DNA of 64,000 bases from Oligoflexia bacterium (GCA_028277945.1 JANQFH010000056.1:124001-188000), one strand, 5' to 3'; shown: positions 7,782 to 18,651, counted from the first letter of the stretch. The notes: generated by a model not told the origin, from the letters alone. A program made the numbers and translations.

Positions 7782-8812
7782 CGACGATGCTGCTGCAGAC
7801 GACTCTCACCAATTTCTCTGGCAATCAAATAGGATGGCAGTCGCTTTTTTAATGCCTCATCAATAACTTCCCGCATGGTCTCTTCGATTTTTTCCACGAG
7901 AACATCACGTTTGCTATCCGTATAATTGAGCCACTCATAGCAAACACTGATCAAACCACCGGCGTTGATGATGTAGTCTGGTGAGTAGAAAATGTTTCTT
8001 TCATGCAGTAAGTTGCCTGCCTCATCATTTTTAAGCTGGTTATTAGCAGCACCGGCAACTACCTGACAGCGTAAACGAGATATGTTGGTTGCATCTAAGA
8101 CACCGCCAAGCGCATTCGGGGAGAAAATGTCACACTCAAGATCAAAGATCTCATTCACAGACACCGGTGTCGCCGCAACTTCATCACAGATGGCTCTAGT
8201 CTTCTCTGCATCAACATCGGCAATAAAGAGCTTAGCCCCTTCCTGATAGAGAAGACGTGCAACATGCTTACCCACGTTACCAGCCCCCTGCAGAGCGATG
8301 CGGCACTGTGATAGATCTTTTTGCAGGATTTTATCTGCACAGGCACGCATACCAAAAAGTACACCTTTAGCTGTATAGGGTGACGGATCACCGCTGCCTC
8401 CCTTTTCTTCAGACGTACCAACCACGTAACGGGTAAACTTTCTAATGTGATCGATGTCTTGTCTGGTGGTGCCACTATCTTCTGCCGTTATGTATTTACC
8501 ACCAAGGCTGTCGACAAATTTCGCATGCGCCTCTAGCATAGCCGGAGTTTTCTCTGTTTTGGGATCGGCCTGAATCACCGACTTACCACCACCAAGCGGC
8601 AGATTGGCTACAGCCGCTTTATAGGTCATTCCTTTGCTCAAGCGTAAAACATCGTCAAGCGCTTCTTCAACGCTCTTATAGGGATACATACGGGTACCGC
8701 CAAGCGCTGGGCCGAGAGTGGTGTCGTGAATGCTGATGATTGAATGCGTATTGGAAGCGCGATCGTAGAAAAAGACGACTTCCTCATATCCATCACGCCA
8801 GATTTTTTCCAT
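7778..8812 (-). CDS. Leucine/valine/phenylalanine dehydrogenase (Glu/Leu/Phe/Val family)
   Basis: This 344-residue NAD-dependent amino acid dehydrogenase reversibly deaminates branched-chain or aromatic amino acids to 2-oxo acids. Diagnostic blocks are GPALGGTRMYPY, the active-site AAVANLPLGGGKSVI with its catalytic Lys, AEDSGTT, YTAKGV, the dinucleotide site ALQGAGNVGKHVA, and FSPNALGGVL. The length matches leucine dehydrogenases. GAGG lies 8 nt before the ATG. Feeding valine-derived isobutyryl-CoA to the mutase cluster at 15.8-19 kb would be a logical role, but that link is inferred. The exact substrate cannot be read from the sequence. Confidence 0.88.
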   Translation of the reverse strand: MEKIWRDGYEEVVFFYDRASNTHSIISIHDTTLGPALGGTRMYPYKSVEEALDDVLRLSKGMTYKAAVANLPLGGGKSVIQADPKTEKTPAMLEAHAKFVDSLGGKYITAEDSGTTRQDIDHIRKFTRYVVGTSEEKGGSGDPSPYTAKGVLFGMRACADKILQKDLSQCRIALQGAGNVGKHVARLLYQEGAKLFIADVDAEKTRAICDEVAATPVSVNEIFDLECDIFSPNALGGVLDATNISRLRCQVVAGAANNQLKNDEAGNLLHERNIFYSPDYIINAGGLISVCYEWLNYTDSKRDVLVEKIEETMREVIDEALKKRLPSYLIAREIGESRLQQHRR

Positions 8813-8991
8813 AATGCGGACCTCGGTGGTTGCCGCTCCTTATTAGTCGCTGCGACCGGGCATTGCAATAAAAAACTTACCCCGTTGAAATTAAAGCCTC
8901 TTTACTAAAAAGAAGCATTTCGGCAATTTCCTTGACTCTCACTTGCACTCCGGTAGGTAGTGGACATTCTCTCTAACCATCGCGATTAAAT

Positions 8992-10320
8992 ATGAAATTA
9001 TCAATCATTGGAACAGGTTACGTAGGGTTGGTCACGGGTGTTTGCTTTGCGGAACACGGCAATCAAGTTATCTGTGTGGATATTGACCGCAATAGAATCA
9101 AGGCACTCACTCGTGGTGAAGTGCCGTTTTTTGAACCAGGACTAAACAACCTTTTGGTTCGTAATACCAAAGAAGGACGTCTGCAGTTTTCTGAAGATCT
9201 TGCTGAAACCGTAAAGTCAGCGCAAGTCCATTTCATCTGTGTTGGTACGCCCGAAAGTATTGACGCGGGCAAATTAGATACTGAAGGCGTCAGCAGCGTA
9301 GCCAGGCAAGTCGGCAAGTTTACTGTGGCCGACGATGTTTTAGTTATTAAAAGCACCGTGCCAGTTGGTACAGCTGTTGATCTAAGTGCGAGGATCAGCA
9401 AAGAAATGCAAAAACAGCTGCAGATTGTCTCAAACCCCGAATTTCTTAGGGAAGGTACAGCCGTTGAAGACTTCATGAAACCAGACCGAGTGATTGTTGG
9501 CCTTAAGGATGCGCGCAGCAGCGCTGCCGCTGTTATGCGTCGACTCTACAGTCCTTTCGTGCGTACCGGCAATCCGATACTGTTCATGGACCATAACTCT
9601 GCAGAAATGGTCAAGTTGGCAAGTAACGGTTATTTAGCGACTCGTATCTCCTACATGAACGAACTTGCCAACCTCTGTGAGGCCACCGGCGCGTCTGTCA
9701 GTATGGTACGAAAGGGTATGGGACTTGATAGCCGTATTGGTCACCGTTACCTTTTCCCTGGGTTAGGATATGGAGGCTCCTGCTTTCCTAAAGACATTCA
9801 GGCACTGATTTATTTGGGTAAAGGCTATTCCTTTGGTTCCCGTATTGTTAAGGCGGTTCATGAAGTAAATGCGCAACAACGCCAAAACTTCCTAAAGAAG
9901 ATCACAAACCACTTTGGCGCTAGCCTTCAAGGGAAAAAGCTCGCTATTTGGGGACTGTCGTTTAAGCCGAACACGGATGACATCCGTGATGCACCAAGCC
10001 TTACCATCATCGAGGCCCTACTTGAGTTGGGCGCTCAAGTACACGTTTATGATCCAGAGGCTATGAGAAACGTCCGCACTATTTTTAAAGACCGCATTCA
10101 CTATGAAGCCAATCTGAATGATGGCCTAAAGAATGCTGACGCACTCTGTATCTTAACTGAGTGGAACCTCTTTCGCAGTCCAGACTTTGAGAAGATTAAA
10201 AGCCTGATGCGTAGTCCAGTGATTTTTGATGGACGCAATCTCTTTACGGATGTCGATTTAAAGAGACTCGGTATTACCTATTACTATATGGGGCAGCCTG
10301 CCGTTGATGGGTACGGCTAA
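8992..10320 (+). CDS. ugd: UDP-glucose/GDP-mannose 6-dehydrogenase
   Basis: The 442-residue enzyme oxidises a nucleotide sugar twice to the uronate using NAD, supplying acidic sugars for capsule or exopolysaccharide. The three family domains are visible: the N-terminal NAD fold (IIGTGYVGLVTGVCFAEHG), the central segment (NPEFLREGTAVEDF, then AEMVKLASN), the catalytic cysteine in GYGGSCFPKD, and the C-terminal UDP-binding domain (WGLSFKPNTDDIRDAPS). UDP-glucose is the most common substrate. No Shine-Dalgarno precedes the ATG. The 3' end overlaps the convergent hflX coding sequence by 47 bp. Confidence 0.94.
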   Translation: MKLSIIGTGYVGLVTGVCFAEHGNQVICVDIDRNRIKALTRGEVPFFEPGLNNLLVRNTKEGRLQFSEDLAETVKSAQVHFICVGTPESIDAGKLDTEGVSSVARQVGKFTVADDVLVIKSTVPVGTAVDLSARISKEMQKQLQIVSNPEFLREGTAVEDFMKPDRVIVGLKDARSSAAAVMRRLYSPFVRTGNPILFMDHNSAEMVKLASNGYLATRISYMNELANLCEATGASVSMVRKGMGLDSRIGHRYLFPGLGYGGSCFPKDIQALIYLGKGYSFGSRIVKAVHEVNAQQRQNFLKKITNHFGASLQGKKLAIWGLSFKPNTDDIRDAPSLTIIEALLELGAQVHVYDPEAMRNVRTIFKDRIHYEANLNDGLKNADALCILTEWNLFRSPDFEKIKSLMRSPVIFDGRNLFTDVDLKRLGITYYYMGQPAVDGYG

Positions 10321-11902
10321 ACAACAACGTCTCAAGTCGTCTCAGTAGTCCTGTGCTGCTCTCTTTGTCGAGAGCGCAGAGAGCCAAGGCGTCGAGCTTC
10401 TTGGCAAGCAGTTTGACTTCAAGTTCAGAGAGTTTGTCAATCTTGTTAAGCACACAGATTTGTGGAATACCAGTGTAGCCCATCTCTACCAGCAGGCGTT
10501 GTACGCTCTCCATTTGAAACGATAGGTCTTCATGGGAGGCATCCACAACATGGACGATGACGTTGGCCTCACGAATCTCTTCAAGCGTGGCACGAAACGC
10601 TGCTAACAGATCTGCTGGCAGGTCGCGTATAAAGCCGACAGTATCTAAAAAGATGACCTCACGGCCGTTAGGCAAACGGACACGACGGTTGGTCGGATCG
10701 AGTGTCGCAAAAGCGGCATCTGCTGTGGCCACGTTCGCCCCAGACAAAAGATTAAAAAGGGTTGATTTACCAACGTTAGTATAGCCAACCAGAGCAACGA
10801 CCGGCACGCCGCGACGTCGTCGCAGTTCACGTTTGCGTCCACGTAACGCCGAGAGGTGTTTGATCTCCTTTTCCAAACGGCCAATGCGTTCGCGTATCCG
10901 CCGACGGTCTATCTCTAGCTTCATCTCCCCTGGCCCGCGGCCGCCAATGCCGCCCATCAGTCGTGACATCGCCGTACCCTGGTGGCTCAAACGTGGTCGA
11001 ATATAGCGCAGTTGGGCAAGCTCTACTTGCAGCTTGCCATCTCGACTGGACGCATGACGTGCAAAGATATCTAAGATCAACTGGGTACGGTCGATGATCT
11101 TCAAATCTGTCAGATCCGCAAGGTGTCGCACCTGGTTAGCTGTGAGATTCCGACTAAAGAGCAAAATATCAACTCCTTGGCAAAGCGCCTGGACTGCTAG
11201 ATCTGTCAGTTTTCCCCGACCAAGAAGATAGGCAGGATGGAGCTTTTGCCCGTACTGGGTAACAACATCCACCACCTCGACATCACTACTGGCGGCAAGC
11301 ATTTGCATCTCTTGTAAAATCTCATCGCCGTAAGAGTCACGTCGATTCCAGACATGCACGATAACCGCTCTCTCTTTTGCTAACGGACTTTGCTTGGCTG
11401 CTCCGTTTATATGCAACTCTTCCTCTAATGATGCGACCATCTCTAGAAAGTTCGGTAGCGGCTTAGAAAACGAAAGCTGCAGTTGTATTGCCGTAGTAGC
11501 AGACTCGGGATTTGGATTGATATGAGCCACCTCAAGACTCTCCGCTAGTTCGGCCCCCTTAGCATGCAGTAGAGCCACGAGATCAAGCCGCAGCAACAAC
11601 ATATCGGAAATGTCTTCTGTGGAAAGCGGCTCTCCTTTGAGATGGGTGTGGATGAGACGAAGTCCACGCAGACGTGATTTACCAATACGGAACCGCTTGA
11701 GATCCGGAAGGAAGATGCGGCGATGATCGCCGATGATCACATAGGCAACATTGCCACGCCGATTCAGCAACAAACCGAGCTGGCGTTTGAGTTCAAAAGA
11801 GAGCGCACAGAGTTCACGGGCGAGATCTCGGCTAATGATTTCTTGAGGATTAACGCGACGGCGGTAGAGACGTAGGAGGCGGCGGAGATAACGTGCCTTC
11901 AT
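10274..11902 (-). CDS. hflX: GTPase HflX (long form)
   Basis: HflX binds the 50S subunit and splits stalled ribosomes. The 542-residue protein has an N-terminal extension of about 175 residues that E. coli HflX (about 426 residues) lacks. The HflX domain follows (YLLGRGKLTDLA, DRTQLILDIFARHASS..GKLQVELAQLRY, GGRGPGE), then a coiled segment, and the G domain with G1 GYTNVGKST, G3 DTVGF and G4 NKID. The long N-terminus occurs in deltaproteobacterial homologues. The C-terminal 15 codons overlap the end of ugd by 47 bp, the deepest overlap in the window. Confidence 0.93.
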   Translation of the reverse strand: MKARYLRRLLRLYRRRVNPQEIISRDLARELCALSFELKRQLGLLLNRRGNVAYVIIGDHRRIFLPDLKRFRIGKSRLRGLRLIHTHLKGEPLSTEDISDMLLLRLDLVALLHAKGAELAESLEVAHINPNPESATTAIQLQLSFSKPLPNFLEMVASLEEELHINGAAKQSPLAKERAVIVHVWNRRDSYGDEILQEMQMLAASSDVEVVDVVTQYGQKLHPAYLLGRGKLTDLAVQALCQGVDILLFSRNLTANQVRHLADLTDLKIIDRTQLILDIFARHASSRDGKLQVELAQLRYIRPRLSHQGTAMSRLMGGIGGRGPGEMKLEIDRRRIRERIGRLEKEIKHLSALRGRKRELRRRRGVPVVALVGYTNVGKSTLFNLLSGANVATADAAFATLDPTNRRVRLPNGREVIFLDTVGFIRDLPADLLAAFRATLEEIREANVIVHVVDASHEDLSFQMESVQRLLVEMGYTGIPQICVLNKIDKLSELEVKLLAKKLDALALCALDKESSTGLLRRLETLLFSRTHQRQAAPYSNR

Positions 11903-12064
11903 TCCAGCAGTCTGCCCTATGAGTTTGATTGCCTATGCCTCCCTGATCGTTACTGGCGGCTTATCTACCGCTATCCTTATATTATAGCCTGCTTATATAC
12001 CCTTTACATCATCAAAACAAAGGTGTTAGAAGTCTGCCGAGCATAAACAAACTTTGAGGCGCCT

Positions 12065-12508
12065 ATGTTTCAAAAGAAAACACCTCAGGATGATCAGATA
12101 ACAGAAGAAAAACGAAGGTTTACGGATCGGCTCGACGACCTCTCGACAAACCTTGGCAAGGGCATTGTCATTAAAGGAGATCTGCATGGTAAGGAGGGTA
12201 TTGAGTTGCGCGGCCAGATTGAGGGTAACCTGCATCTGGAAGCAACCCTGGTAGTACACAAGGGAGGTAAGGTCGTAGGTGATGTGAAGGCTGCTGATGT
12301 AGTGATCGAAGGTAGTGTTGAAGGTGATGTCTATGCGACTCAGCACATCGAATTGCGCAATGCAGCTGAGGTGCGTGGCAACCTAGAGGCCGCCTCGATC
12401 GCCATCTCCGAGGGAGCCTTTTTCCAAGGAGCGGTAAAGATGGGCAGAGGCAAACCAGACCAGAGTGAACCGTTCCGCTTCTCGGAAAAGCGTCGTCCCA
12501 CTGCTTAG
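12065..12508 (+). CDS. Bactofilin (polymer-forming cytoskeletal protein)
   Basis: This 147-residue protein has the bactofilin core: repeated short strands in a right-handed beta-helix (GIVIKGDLHGKEGIELRGQI, then EGNLHLEATLVVHKGGKVVGDV and further turns to about residue 120), flanked by charged disordered tails. Bactofilins polymerise without nucleotides and scaffold wall enzymes, stalk or polar structures, often with a peptidoglycan hydrolase. GAGG lies about 5 nt before the ATG. A tRNA-Met gene starts 18 bp after the stop, so the two may share a transcript. Confidence 0.93.
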   Translation: MFQKKTPQDDQITEEKRRFTDRLDDLSTNLGKGIVIKGDLHGKEGIELRGQIEGNLHLEATLVVHKGGKVVGDVKAADVVIEGSVEGDVYATQHIELRNAAEVRGNLEAASIAISEGAFFQGAVKMGRGKPDQSEPFRFSEKRRPTA

Positions 12509-12526
12509 TTTTTTGACAGAGAGCAT

Positions 12527-12600
12527 GGCTCGGTAGCTCAGCTGGTCAGAGCATGCGGCTCATATCCGCAGTGTCGGGAGTTCGAGTCTCCCCCGAGCCA
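12527..12600 (+). tRNA. tRNA-Met (CAT), elongator type
   Basis: The 74-nt sequence folds as a cloverleaf: acceptor GGCTCGG/CCGAGCC, D stem GCTC/GAGC, anticodon stem TGCGG/CCGCA with loop CTCATAT (anticodon CAT), and T stem GGGAG/CTCCC with TTCGAGT. The discriminator is A and no CCA is encoded. The anticodon-arm sequence and paired first acceptor base match elongator tRNA-Met rather than the initiator. A lysidine-modified tRNA-Ile cannot be excluded from anticodon alone. Confidence 0.93.
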
Positions 12601-12606
12601 TGATAC

Positions 12607-12612
12607 TATAAT
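12607..12612 (+). promoter_or_regulatory. -10 box directly before the histidine kinase start
   Basis: A consensus TATAAT begins 7 nt after the end of tRNA-Met and ends 5 nt before the kinase ATG. No -35 match exists at the correct distance inside the tRNA. The spacing would give a leaderless kinase mRNA; read-through from the tRNA is an alternative. Confidence 0.45.
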
Positions 12613-12617
12613 AAGCC

Positions 12618-14399
12618 ATGAAGTTTTCGATCCGGACCAAGCTGGTTGTACTGATTCTTTTCATCCTCTGCCTTGCAGTGGGTTTGATCTCCTATCAAAA
12701 TCTTACCTTCTTTCATAAAGACAAAGAGACTTATGTTTACGACCTCATTAGTCAGGTCATCGATGTGCAGGGTAAAGAGCTGGATAAACGCCTGCAGAGC
12801 TTAAGACAGCTCATGGAGATATATGCCGAGTTTGCCAAATACCGCCTCTCAGTCACCGAACGTGAACGTTTTCTTAAAAAGTATCGTGACTTCTATTTTA
12901 TCGGCACACTTAGGCTTGGTAAAAATGTACTTCGAGATGACTTGGTAATCGTTGAGCGGACCCGATTGAAGAGTGTTGGCTGGACGCCAAACGAGATTAA
13001 AAGCAACCCGCGTATTTTAAAAATGGCGCGGGAGACACGCCAATTTAACGCTCTTAATGTCACTGTTAAGGATTCTTCGCCGCTAGTGGCGTTATTCGTG
13101 CGTACCAGCCCAACTCGACTAGTACTCGGTTTGCTACCACAGAGTCGTATTCTTGATGTTTCCGAAACCAAGAGAGTGTACGACGCTTATGTGACGGACA
13201 CCAACGGAAACATTATAATGCATGCCGACGGCATGAAACTGTTAACTCGTGAAAATCTCGGCAATCGACCAATGGTTACCGCATGGATGAAAAACCCAAC
13301 ACTTCCTTTAACTAGAGAGTACACGATTGACGCTTCCAACATTCTTGCGGCGTACACGAGTATACAGAACGAGAGCCTGGGAATGTTTGTTGAAGTGTCT
13401 AAGGAACAGGCATTCGTTGCTGCAAAGAGACTGATTAAGTCATCAAGCATATGGACGGCAGCAGTATTCCTATTCAGTGTTTTGTTTGGTTTGCTGTTTG
13501 CGTATACATTGACACGCCCACTGAAGGTGCTGGCTAATCTAACTCGTCGAGTCGCCAAAGGTGATTTCTCGGCGCAGGCAGAAGTCAAGGCCAACGACGA
13601 AATTGGCGAGCTGATCGGCTCCTTCAATCGCATGAGCCAAGAGCTGGATATTCGCGACAAAAAGCTCGAAGAGACCCACCAGCAGCTCGTGCAAAGCGAA
13701 AAGATGTCTGCCTTTGGCCAGATGAGCGCCGGCATTGCCCACGAAGTCAAAAACCCCCTTGCTGGAATTCTCGGCTACGCCCAGCTGAGCAAACGCAAAA
13801 TGGCCGATGACAGTCCAGCAGTGAAGTACCTCGACATCATTGAGAAAGAGACGCGGCGCTGCAAAGATATCATCGAAAACCTCATGAAGTTTGCCCGGCA
13901 AGAAGAGAGTGTTTTTGAACGCTTTCCAATCAACCAGGCAGTTCGAGATGCTATCGCCCTTGTCGATCACCAGATCACTCTCAGTGGGATTAAGATTGTT
14001 CAAGAACTGGCTGCCGATGAAGAGATGCCGGAGATAATCGGCAGTGCAAATCAGCTTCAACAGGTGCTGATGAACCTCATGATCAATGCCCAGCATGCCA
14101 TAGAGGGGAAGGGCGCAGTCACCGTACGCACTACCAACAGTGGCCAGCAACAGGCAATCATTGAGGTGGCGGACACGGGCAAGGGCATCAAGCCAGAGCA
14201 CGTTAAAAAAATATTTGAGCCCTTCTTTACGACAAAACCCGCTGGCAAGGGTACGGGTCTTGGCCTTGCTGTGAGCTATGGTATTATCAAAGATCATAAA
14301 GGAGATATTGAAGTGACCAGTAAGGTTGGTCAGGGAACAACGTTTAAAATTTTTCTGCCAGTGGCAGACAGTTCAGAAGCTCCAAAAGTTACCAAGTAA
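12618..14399 (+). CDS. Membrane sensor histidine kinase with HAMP domain
   Basis: The 593-residue protein has a transmembrane helix near residues 8-28, a periplasmic sensor of about 245 residues that may be Cache-like, and a second helix near 274-295. HAMP follows ([19 protein letters not shown]), then a coiled coil, HisKA with the phospho-accepting His near 375 ([15 protein letters not shown]), and a HATPase domain with N box ([13 protein letters not shown]), [14 protein letters not shown] and GTGLGL. It resembles NtrB/ZraS-like kinases. The response regulator with a GGDEF output starts 12 bp later, making it the presumed partner. The ATG has no Shine-Dalgarno but has TATAAT 5 nt upstream. 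The ligand is unknown. Confidence 0.93.
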   Translation: MKFSIRTKLVVLILFILCLAVGLISYQNLTFFHKDKETYVYDLISQVIDVQGKELDKRLQSLRQLMEIYAEFAKYRLSVTERERFLKKYRDFYFIGTLRLGKNVLRDDLVIVERTRLKSVGWTPNEIKSNPRILKMARETRQFNALNVTVKDSSPLVALFVRTSPTRLVLGLLPQSRILDVSETKRVYDAYVTDTNGNIIMHADGMKLLTRENLGNRPMVTAWMKNPTLPLTREYTIDASNILAAYTSIQNESLGMFVEVSKEQAFVAAKRLIKSSSIWTAAVFLFSVLFGLLFAYTLTRPLKVLANLTRRVAKGDFSAQAEVKANDEIGELIGSFNRMSQELDIRDKKLEETHQQLVQSEKMSAFGQMSAGIAHEVKNPLAGILGYAQLSKRKMADDSPAVKYLDIIEKETRRCKDIIENLMKFARQEESVFERFPINQAVRDAIALVDHQITLSGIKIVQELAADEEMPEIIGSANQLQQVLMNLMINAQHAIEGKGAVTVRTTNSGQQQAIIEVADTGKGIKPEHVKKIFEPFFTTKPAGKGTGLGLAVSYGIIKDHKGDIEVTSKVGQGTTFKIFLPVADSSEAPKVTK

Positions 14400-14411
14400 G
14401 GTGAGGTAGGT

Positions 14412-15824
14412 TTGGCTGAAAAGAGCACGATAAAGATTTTGGTAGCTGATGATGAGGAATCGATTCGCTCAATTGTCACTGAGGTTTTGCGTGATGAAGG
14501 TTATGAGGTTGAGATGGTCGCCGATGGTACTGCAGCACTTGAGCGCGTAAAACAAGGTGACATCCATGTTGTTATCACCGACATCCGCATGCCAGAAATG
14601 ACGGGTATTGAATTGCTTGAGAACATAAAAGCATTCAACTCTGATATCGAAGTGATCATTATGACCAGTCATGCATCGACAGACACTGCCATTCAGGCGG
14701 TTCGTCTCGGTGCTTATGACTATCTCACCAAGCCGTTTGAAGATCTCGACATCATTCCTGCCGTGGTCGATCGGACGGTTGGTAAGCTGAAACTAGAACT
14801 TGAAGTAAAAAAACTGCTTGGCGCGCTGAAGAAAAAGAACGAGGAGATGCATACCCTCTACAATCAAACCACTCAGCTCTTCGATACCCTGAACGCCCAT
14901 GAAATTCTTCAGCTAGCGCTCAAGGCACTTGTTGAGCTTAGCGGCAAGCAGACGAAAACCGCATTTTTTGCCTACAGCGACAAGAGTAACAGCCTGAACC
15001 GCTCTGTCACTTTTCCAGAAGAGGATTCTGTGGATGGCCAAAAACAAGAAGTGACCGTCACCAAAAAATCACTGACAGAAAAATTCTTGCAGACCATCAA
15101 CGCAAACAAAACTCTGAAGGCCGACCTCTGTGGCAATAGGGCGGCGCAGAGTTTGCTCTACCCCTTACTTATCGAAAAGGAGTTCAATGGCGTGTTCGTT
15201 ATCTGTCCTGAGAACCAACCCCTCGACGATGATGACCAAGCGCTTATCAGGCAGTATATCGACAACGTTGCCATGCAGATGGAAAAAGCTAAGTTGCACG
15301 CCACCGTGGAAACTATGGCGATCAAAGATGGTCTAACGCAAATATATAACCGTCGATATTTTGAGGCGACACTCGAGAGCGAATTGGCGCGGGCGCAACG
15401 ATTTGACAATGAGCTTAGCCTTATTCTGTTGGATGTCGATCACTTCAAACACTACAACGATACAAACGGGCATCTCATGGGTGATACCCTTCTCAAAGAA
15501 ATGGCAGCTCTGTTAACGAAAACCAGTCGCAACATCGACGTTGTAGCACGTTATGGTGGCGAGGAGTTTGTGCTGATTTTGGTAGAAACCAACAAGATGG
15601 GAGCCGCTATTAAGGCGGAGAACCTACGTAAGAGCGTTGCCGGACACGACTTTGCCAACGGCGACAAGCAACCGCTTGGCAGCATTACCGTGAGTGGGGG
15701 TTTTGCCGGTTATCCAGAAGATGGTAAGACCGTCGAGGAGTTGATTGACGCTGCTGACAAAGCGCTCTACAAGGCCAAAGAGGCAGGAAGAAACCGCATG
15801 CTACCTGCTGGCTACAGTGAATAA
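14412..15824 (+). CDS. Response regulator diguanylate cyclase (REC-GAF-like-GGDEF)
   Basis: The 470-residue protein has a receiver domain (DDEES pocket, phosphorylatable Asp57 in ITDIRMPEM, Thr88/Ser89, Lys107 in TKPF), a coiled coil, a GAF-like domain around residues 160-300, and a diguanylate cyclase domain. The active-site loop is GGEEF, and the inhibitory I-site RNID sits five residues before it, so the enzyme should make c-di-GMP and be product-inhibited. TTG start; GAGGTAGG precedes it. It should be phosphorylated by the kinase encoded just upstream. PilZ-domain proteins elsewhere in the window are possible effectors in the same network. Confidence 0.93.
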   Translation: MAEKSTIKILVADDEESIRSIVTEVLRDEGYEVEMVADGTAALERVKQGDIHVVITDIRMPEMTGIELLENIKAFNSDIEVIIMTSHASTDTAIQAVRLGAYDYLTKPFEDLDIIPAVVDRTVGKLKLELEVKKLLGALKKKNEEMHTLYNQTTQLFDTLNAHEILQLALKALVELSGKQTKTAFFAYSDKSNSLNRSVTFPEEDSVDGQKQEVTVTKKSLTEKFLQTINANKTLKADLCGNRAAQSLLYPLLIEKEFNGVFVICPENQPLDDDDQALIRQYIDNVAMQMEKAKLHATVETMAIKDGLTQIYNRRYFEATLESELARAQRFDNELSLILLDVDHFKHYNDTNGHLMGDTLLKEMAALLTKTSRNIDVVARYGGEEFVLILVETNKMGAAIKAENLRKSVAGHDFANGDKQPLGSITVSGGFAGYPEDGKTVEELIDAADKALYKAKEAGRNRMLPAGYSE

Positions 15825-15832
15825 AAGCTATT

Positions 15833-16981
15833 GTGTTTCCGCTATTGAACAAAGAACTTAACTTCTCTCTCTGCAGTGACACGGCTCAAACCGCGCGTCA
15901 ATTCTCGCAAGAGCAGCTGCTAACACAGGCCGTCCAGCTAAACCAAGAAGGTCAATTTCCCAGTGAAGTGCTGCAGCAGCTCGCTGCAAAGGGATTCTTC
16001 ACCCTCTGTCTACCACAGTCCTCTGGTGGACTCGGTTGTAGTTACCTTGAGTATGCCGAGGTGATGCGAGAGATCTCCTTGGCTTGTGCAAGCAGTGCCA
16101 TCACCTTGAGCGTGACTAACATGGTCGCACTGATCGTCGACAAACACGCAGCACCTAGCTTAGCCAAACCGATGCGGCAACGCTTTAGAGAACGGCAACC
16201 CTATCTCTTTGCCTTTGCCATCACCGAACCCGAAGCCGGTTCGGACGCACGGGCCATTAGCAGCAGCTATCACTCTAGCAAATCTGGCTTTGTCTTACGC
16301 GGCCACAAGTGCTTCATCACCTCGGGCAGCTACGCAGACGCGTTTGCCACTACTGCCCGCAGCGAAGCCGATCCAAAGAAGATCAGTTTCTTTTTAGTAC
16401 CGGGACAGAGCGCTGGTTTGCGTATTGGCAAGCCGGAAAAGAAACTCGGCTTGCGCGCTTCTAATACCGTGCAACTCTTTTATGAGGAGATCGAAATCCC
16501 CTCGGATCATCTGCTCGGCGAGGAAGGTGACGGCTTTAAAATCGCCATGACCGCTCTCAACGGTGGCCGCATTGGCGTGGCAGCCCAGGCGTTAGGCATA
16601 GGTTTGGCAGCCCTGCAGGCAGCGTCGGCGTGGACGCAAAAGTACAATAATACCCAAGGAAATCGGTGGCTTATATCTGAGATGGCAACGGTGTGTGAGG
16701 CGGGAATGCTGCTCATCGACCACGCGGCAAAGCTTGCCGATAAGGGTGTGCTTAACCCTGGGGTTGCCTCACAGGCAAAACTCTTCTGCAGTGAGCAGGC
16801 AAACAAAATGGTTGCCACAGCTATGCAGATTATGGGAAATGAGGCATATTATGGTAACTCGGCGGTACAAAGGCACTTTCGGGATTGCCGGGTTACCACG
16901 CTTTATGAAGGTACTTCAGAAATCCAACGTCTAGTGATAGCACGCAATCTCATCGCCCAAGGTTTGGCAGGATCACTATGA
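15833..16981 (+). CDS. Acyl-CoA dehydrogenase
   Basis: The 382-residue flavoprotein has all blocks of the short/branched-chain acyl-CoA dehydrogenase family: the [15 protein letters not shown]/substrate motif, [38 protein letters not shown], and the C-terminal [17 protein letters not shown], where the Glu is the catalytic base of most family members. It starts with GTG 9 nt after the cyclase gene, and its stop overlaps the mutase start as ATGA, so it is translated together with the mutase. The context suggests isobutyryl-CoA or butyryl-CoA as substrate; this is inference. Confidence 0.93.
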   Translation: MFPLLNKELNFSLCSDTAQTARQFSQEQLLTQAVQLNQEGQFPSEVLQQLAAKGFFTLCLPQSSGGLGCSYLEYAEVMREISLACASSAITLSVTNMVALIVDKHAAPSLAKPMRQRFRERQPYLFAFAITEPEAGSDARAISSSYHSSKSGFVLRGHKCFITSGSYADAFATTARSEADPKKISFFLVPGQSAGLRIGKPEKKLGLRASNTVQLFYEEIEIPSDHLLGEEGDGFKIAMTALNGGRIGVAAQALGIGLAALQAASAWTQKYNNTQGNRWLISEMATVCEAGMLLIDHAAKLADKGVLNPGVASQAKLFCSEQANKMVATAMQIMGNEAYYGNSAVQRHFRDCRVTTLYEGTSEIQRLVIARNLIAQGLAGSL

Positions 16982-18645
16982 GTGTAGATAAATTGCGTCA
17001 AGCGTACAAAGCGTGGCAAGAGAAGACATTGAAGAACGCCTTGGAAAAGCAACCTGAGCGCTGTGAGACCTTCACAAACTTGAGCGGCCGTCCCATCGAG
17101 AGGCTGTACACGCCGCTCGATGTCGAACAGATGGATCCAGTTACGGATATTGGCACGCCGGGAGACTATCCTTACAGACGCGGCATCCATCCAACCATGT
17201 ACCGCAGCAAACTGTGGACGATGCGGCAGTTCTCTGGATTTGCCACCGCTGCGGAGACCAACAAACGGCTGCACTATCTACTCGAACATGGACAGACCGG
17301 GCTGAGTATCGCCTTTCATATGCCAACGCTCATGGGTTACGACTCCGATAACCCCAGGGCGAGAGGTGAAGTGGGTAAGTGTGGTGTTGCCATCGACAGT
17401 CTGCGCGACATGGAGACGCTGTTAAACGGCATTCCATTGGAGAAGGTTACCACTTCGATGACCACCAATGCGCCAGCATCGATTCTATTTTCCATGTATT
17501 TGGCGGTGGCTGAGAAACAGAAGGCATCGTGGAAAAAGATCAGTGGTACGATTCAGAACGACATTCTTAAAGAGTACATTGCGCAAAAGACTTGGATATA
17601 TCCTCCTAATCCCTCGCTGCGCCTCATCACCGACATCATTGAGTTTGCCACCAAAGAGGTGCCACGTTGGAACACCATTAGTATTAGCGGCTATCATATT
17701 CGCGAGGCTGGATCTACTGCCGTTCAAGAGTTAGCTTTTACACTGGCTGATGGCATCTGTTATGTCGAGCGTTGCCTTGAGCGGGGCATGGATATCGATG
17801 AATTTGCCCCGCGTCTGTCGTTCTTTTTCAATGCGCACAACGATTTCTTTGAAGAGATTGCCAAGTACCGTGCTGCCCGTAGCCTATGGGCAAAGATCGC
17901 ACGTGAACGCTTTAAAGCGAAAAATCCACGCAGTTGGAAGTTACGCTTTCATACGCAGACCGCGGGATGTTCGTTGACCGCGCAGCAACCCTACAACAAC
18001 GTCGTACGCGTTACTATTCAAGCGCTGGCGGGAGTTCTTGGTGGCACCCAATCCCTACACACCAACTCCTTAGATGAAACGCTGGCACTACCTACGCAGG
18101 AGGCGGTAACCATTGCCCTGCGCACGCAACAGATCATCGCTCATGAGAGCGGCGTTGCCGATACGGTCGATCCACTGGCAGGTTCCTACTTTTTAGAATC
18201 TCTGACCCACACTATGGAAAAGGAGGCCATGGCCTACATTGAGAAGATCGATGCCATGGGTGGCATGGTTGCCGCCATTGAAAACCAGTACCCGCAGAAA
18301 GAGATCGCCAATGCCGCCTACCAGTATCAAAAAGAGGTGGAAGCCAAGCGCAAGGTGATCGTGGGTGTTAACAAGTACGTTATGGAAGACGAAGAGCCTA
18401 TTGAGACCTTGGAGATTACCGAGGCCATGGAGAAGGCACAGATCGCCAACGTACAGCGTCTGCGCCAAGAGCGAGATCAGAGCAAGGTAGACATAGCCCG
18501 ACGCACACTCACGGAAAAGGCGGCCACCAAGGAAAACCTCCTGCCTTATATTCTTGACTGTGTGCGTACCTATTGCACCTTAGGAGAGATCGTCGACAGT
18601 ATGAAAGAGGTCTTTGGTGAGTATCGCGATCCAGGAGATTACTAA
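16978..18645 (+). CDS. B12-dependent acyl-CoA mutase large subunit, isobutyryl-CoA-mutase-like
   Basis: The 555-residue TIM-barrel catalytic subunit belongs to the methylmalonyl-CoA mutase superfamily and interconverts branched and linear acyl-CoAs with adenosylcobalamin. Landmarks are [49 protein letters not shown] with the conserved His240, and [15 protein letters not shown]-like end blocks. Two specificity positions differ from methylmalonyl-CoA mutase: the CoA-carboxylate-binding Tyr (Tyr89 in the Propionibacterium enzyme) is Phe85, and Arg207 is Gln203. Phe and Gln are what isobutyryl-CoA mutases carry. A normally conserved Asp after Phe113 is His114. The cobalamin domain is a separate protein encoded 6 bp downstream. 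Confidence 0.88.
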   Translation: MSVDKLRQAYKAWQEKTLKNALEKQPERCETFTNLSGRPIERLYTPLDVEQMDPVTDIGTPGDYPYRRGIHPTMYRSKLWTMRQFSGFATAAETNKRLHYLLEHGQTGLSIAFHMPTLMGYDSDNPRARGEVGKCGVAIDSLRDMETLLNGIPLEKVTTSMTTNAPASILFSMYLAVAEKQKASWKKISGTIQNDILKEYIAQKTWIYPPNPSLRLITDIIEFATKEVPRWNTISISGYHIREAGSTAVQELAFTLADGICYVERCLERGMDIDEFAPRLSFFFNAHNDFFEEIAKYRAARSLWAKIARERFKAKNPRSWKLRFHTQTAGCSLTAQQPYNNVVRVTIQALAGVLGGTQSLHTNSLDETLALPTQEAVTIALRTQQIIAHESGVADTVDPLAGSYFLESLTHTMEKEAMAYIEKIDAMGGMVAAIENQYPQKEIANAAYQYQKEVEAKRKVIVGVNKYVMEDEEPIETLEITEAMEKAQIANVQRLRQERDQSKVDIARRTLTEKAATKENLLPYILDCVRTYCTLGEIVDSMKEVFGEYRDPGDY

Positions 18646-18651
18646 CCTACC

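Noticed and set aside
8820-8991. Strong promoter for ugd
   Set aside because: TTGACT occurs near 8933, but no acceptable -10 lies at 16-18 bp, so I did not annotate one.
13539-14297. 252-residue open frame on the minus strand
   Set aside because: It is antisense to the HAMP/HisKA/HATPase part of the histidine kinase, which has all catalytic motifs. The antisense product has no recognisable domain.
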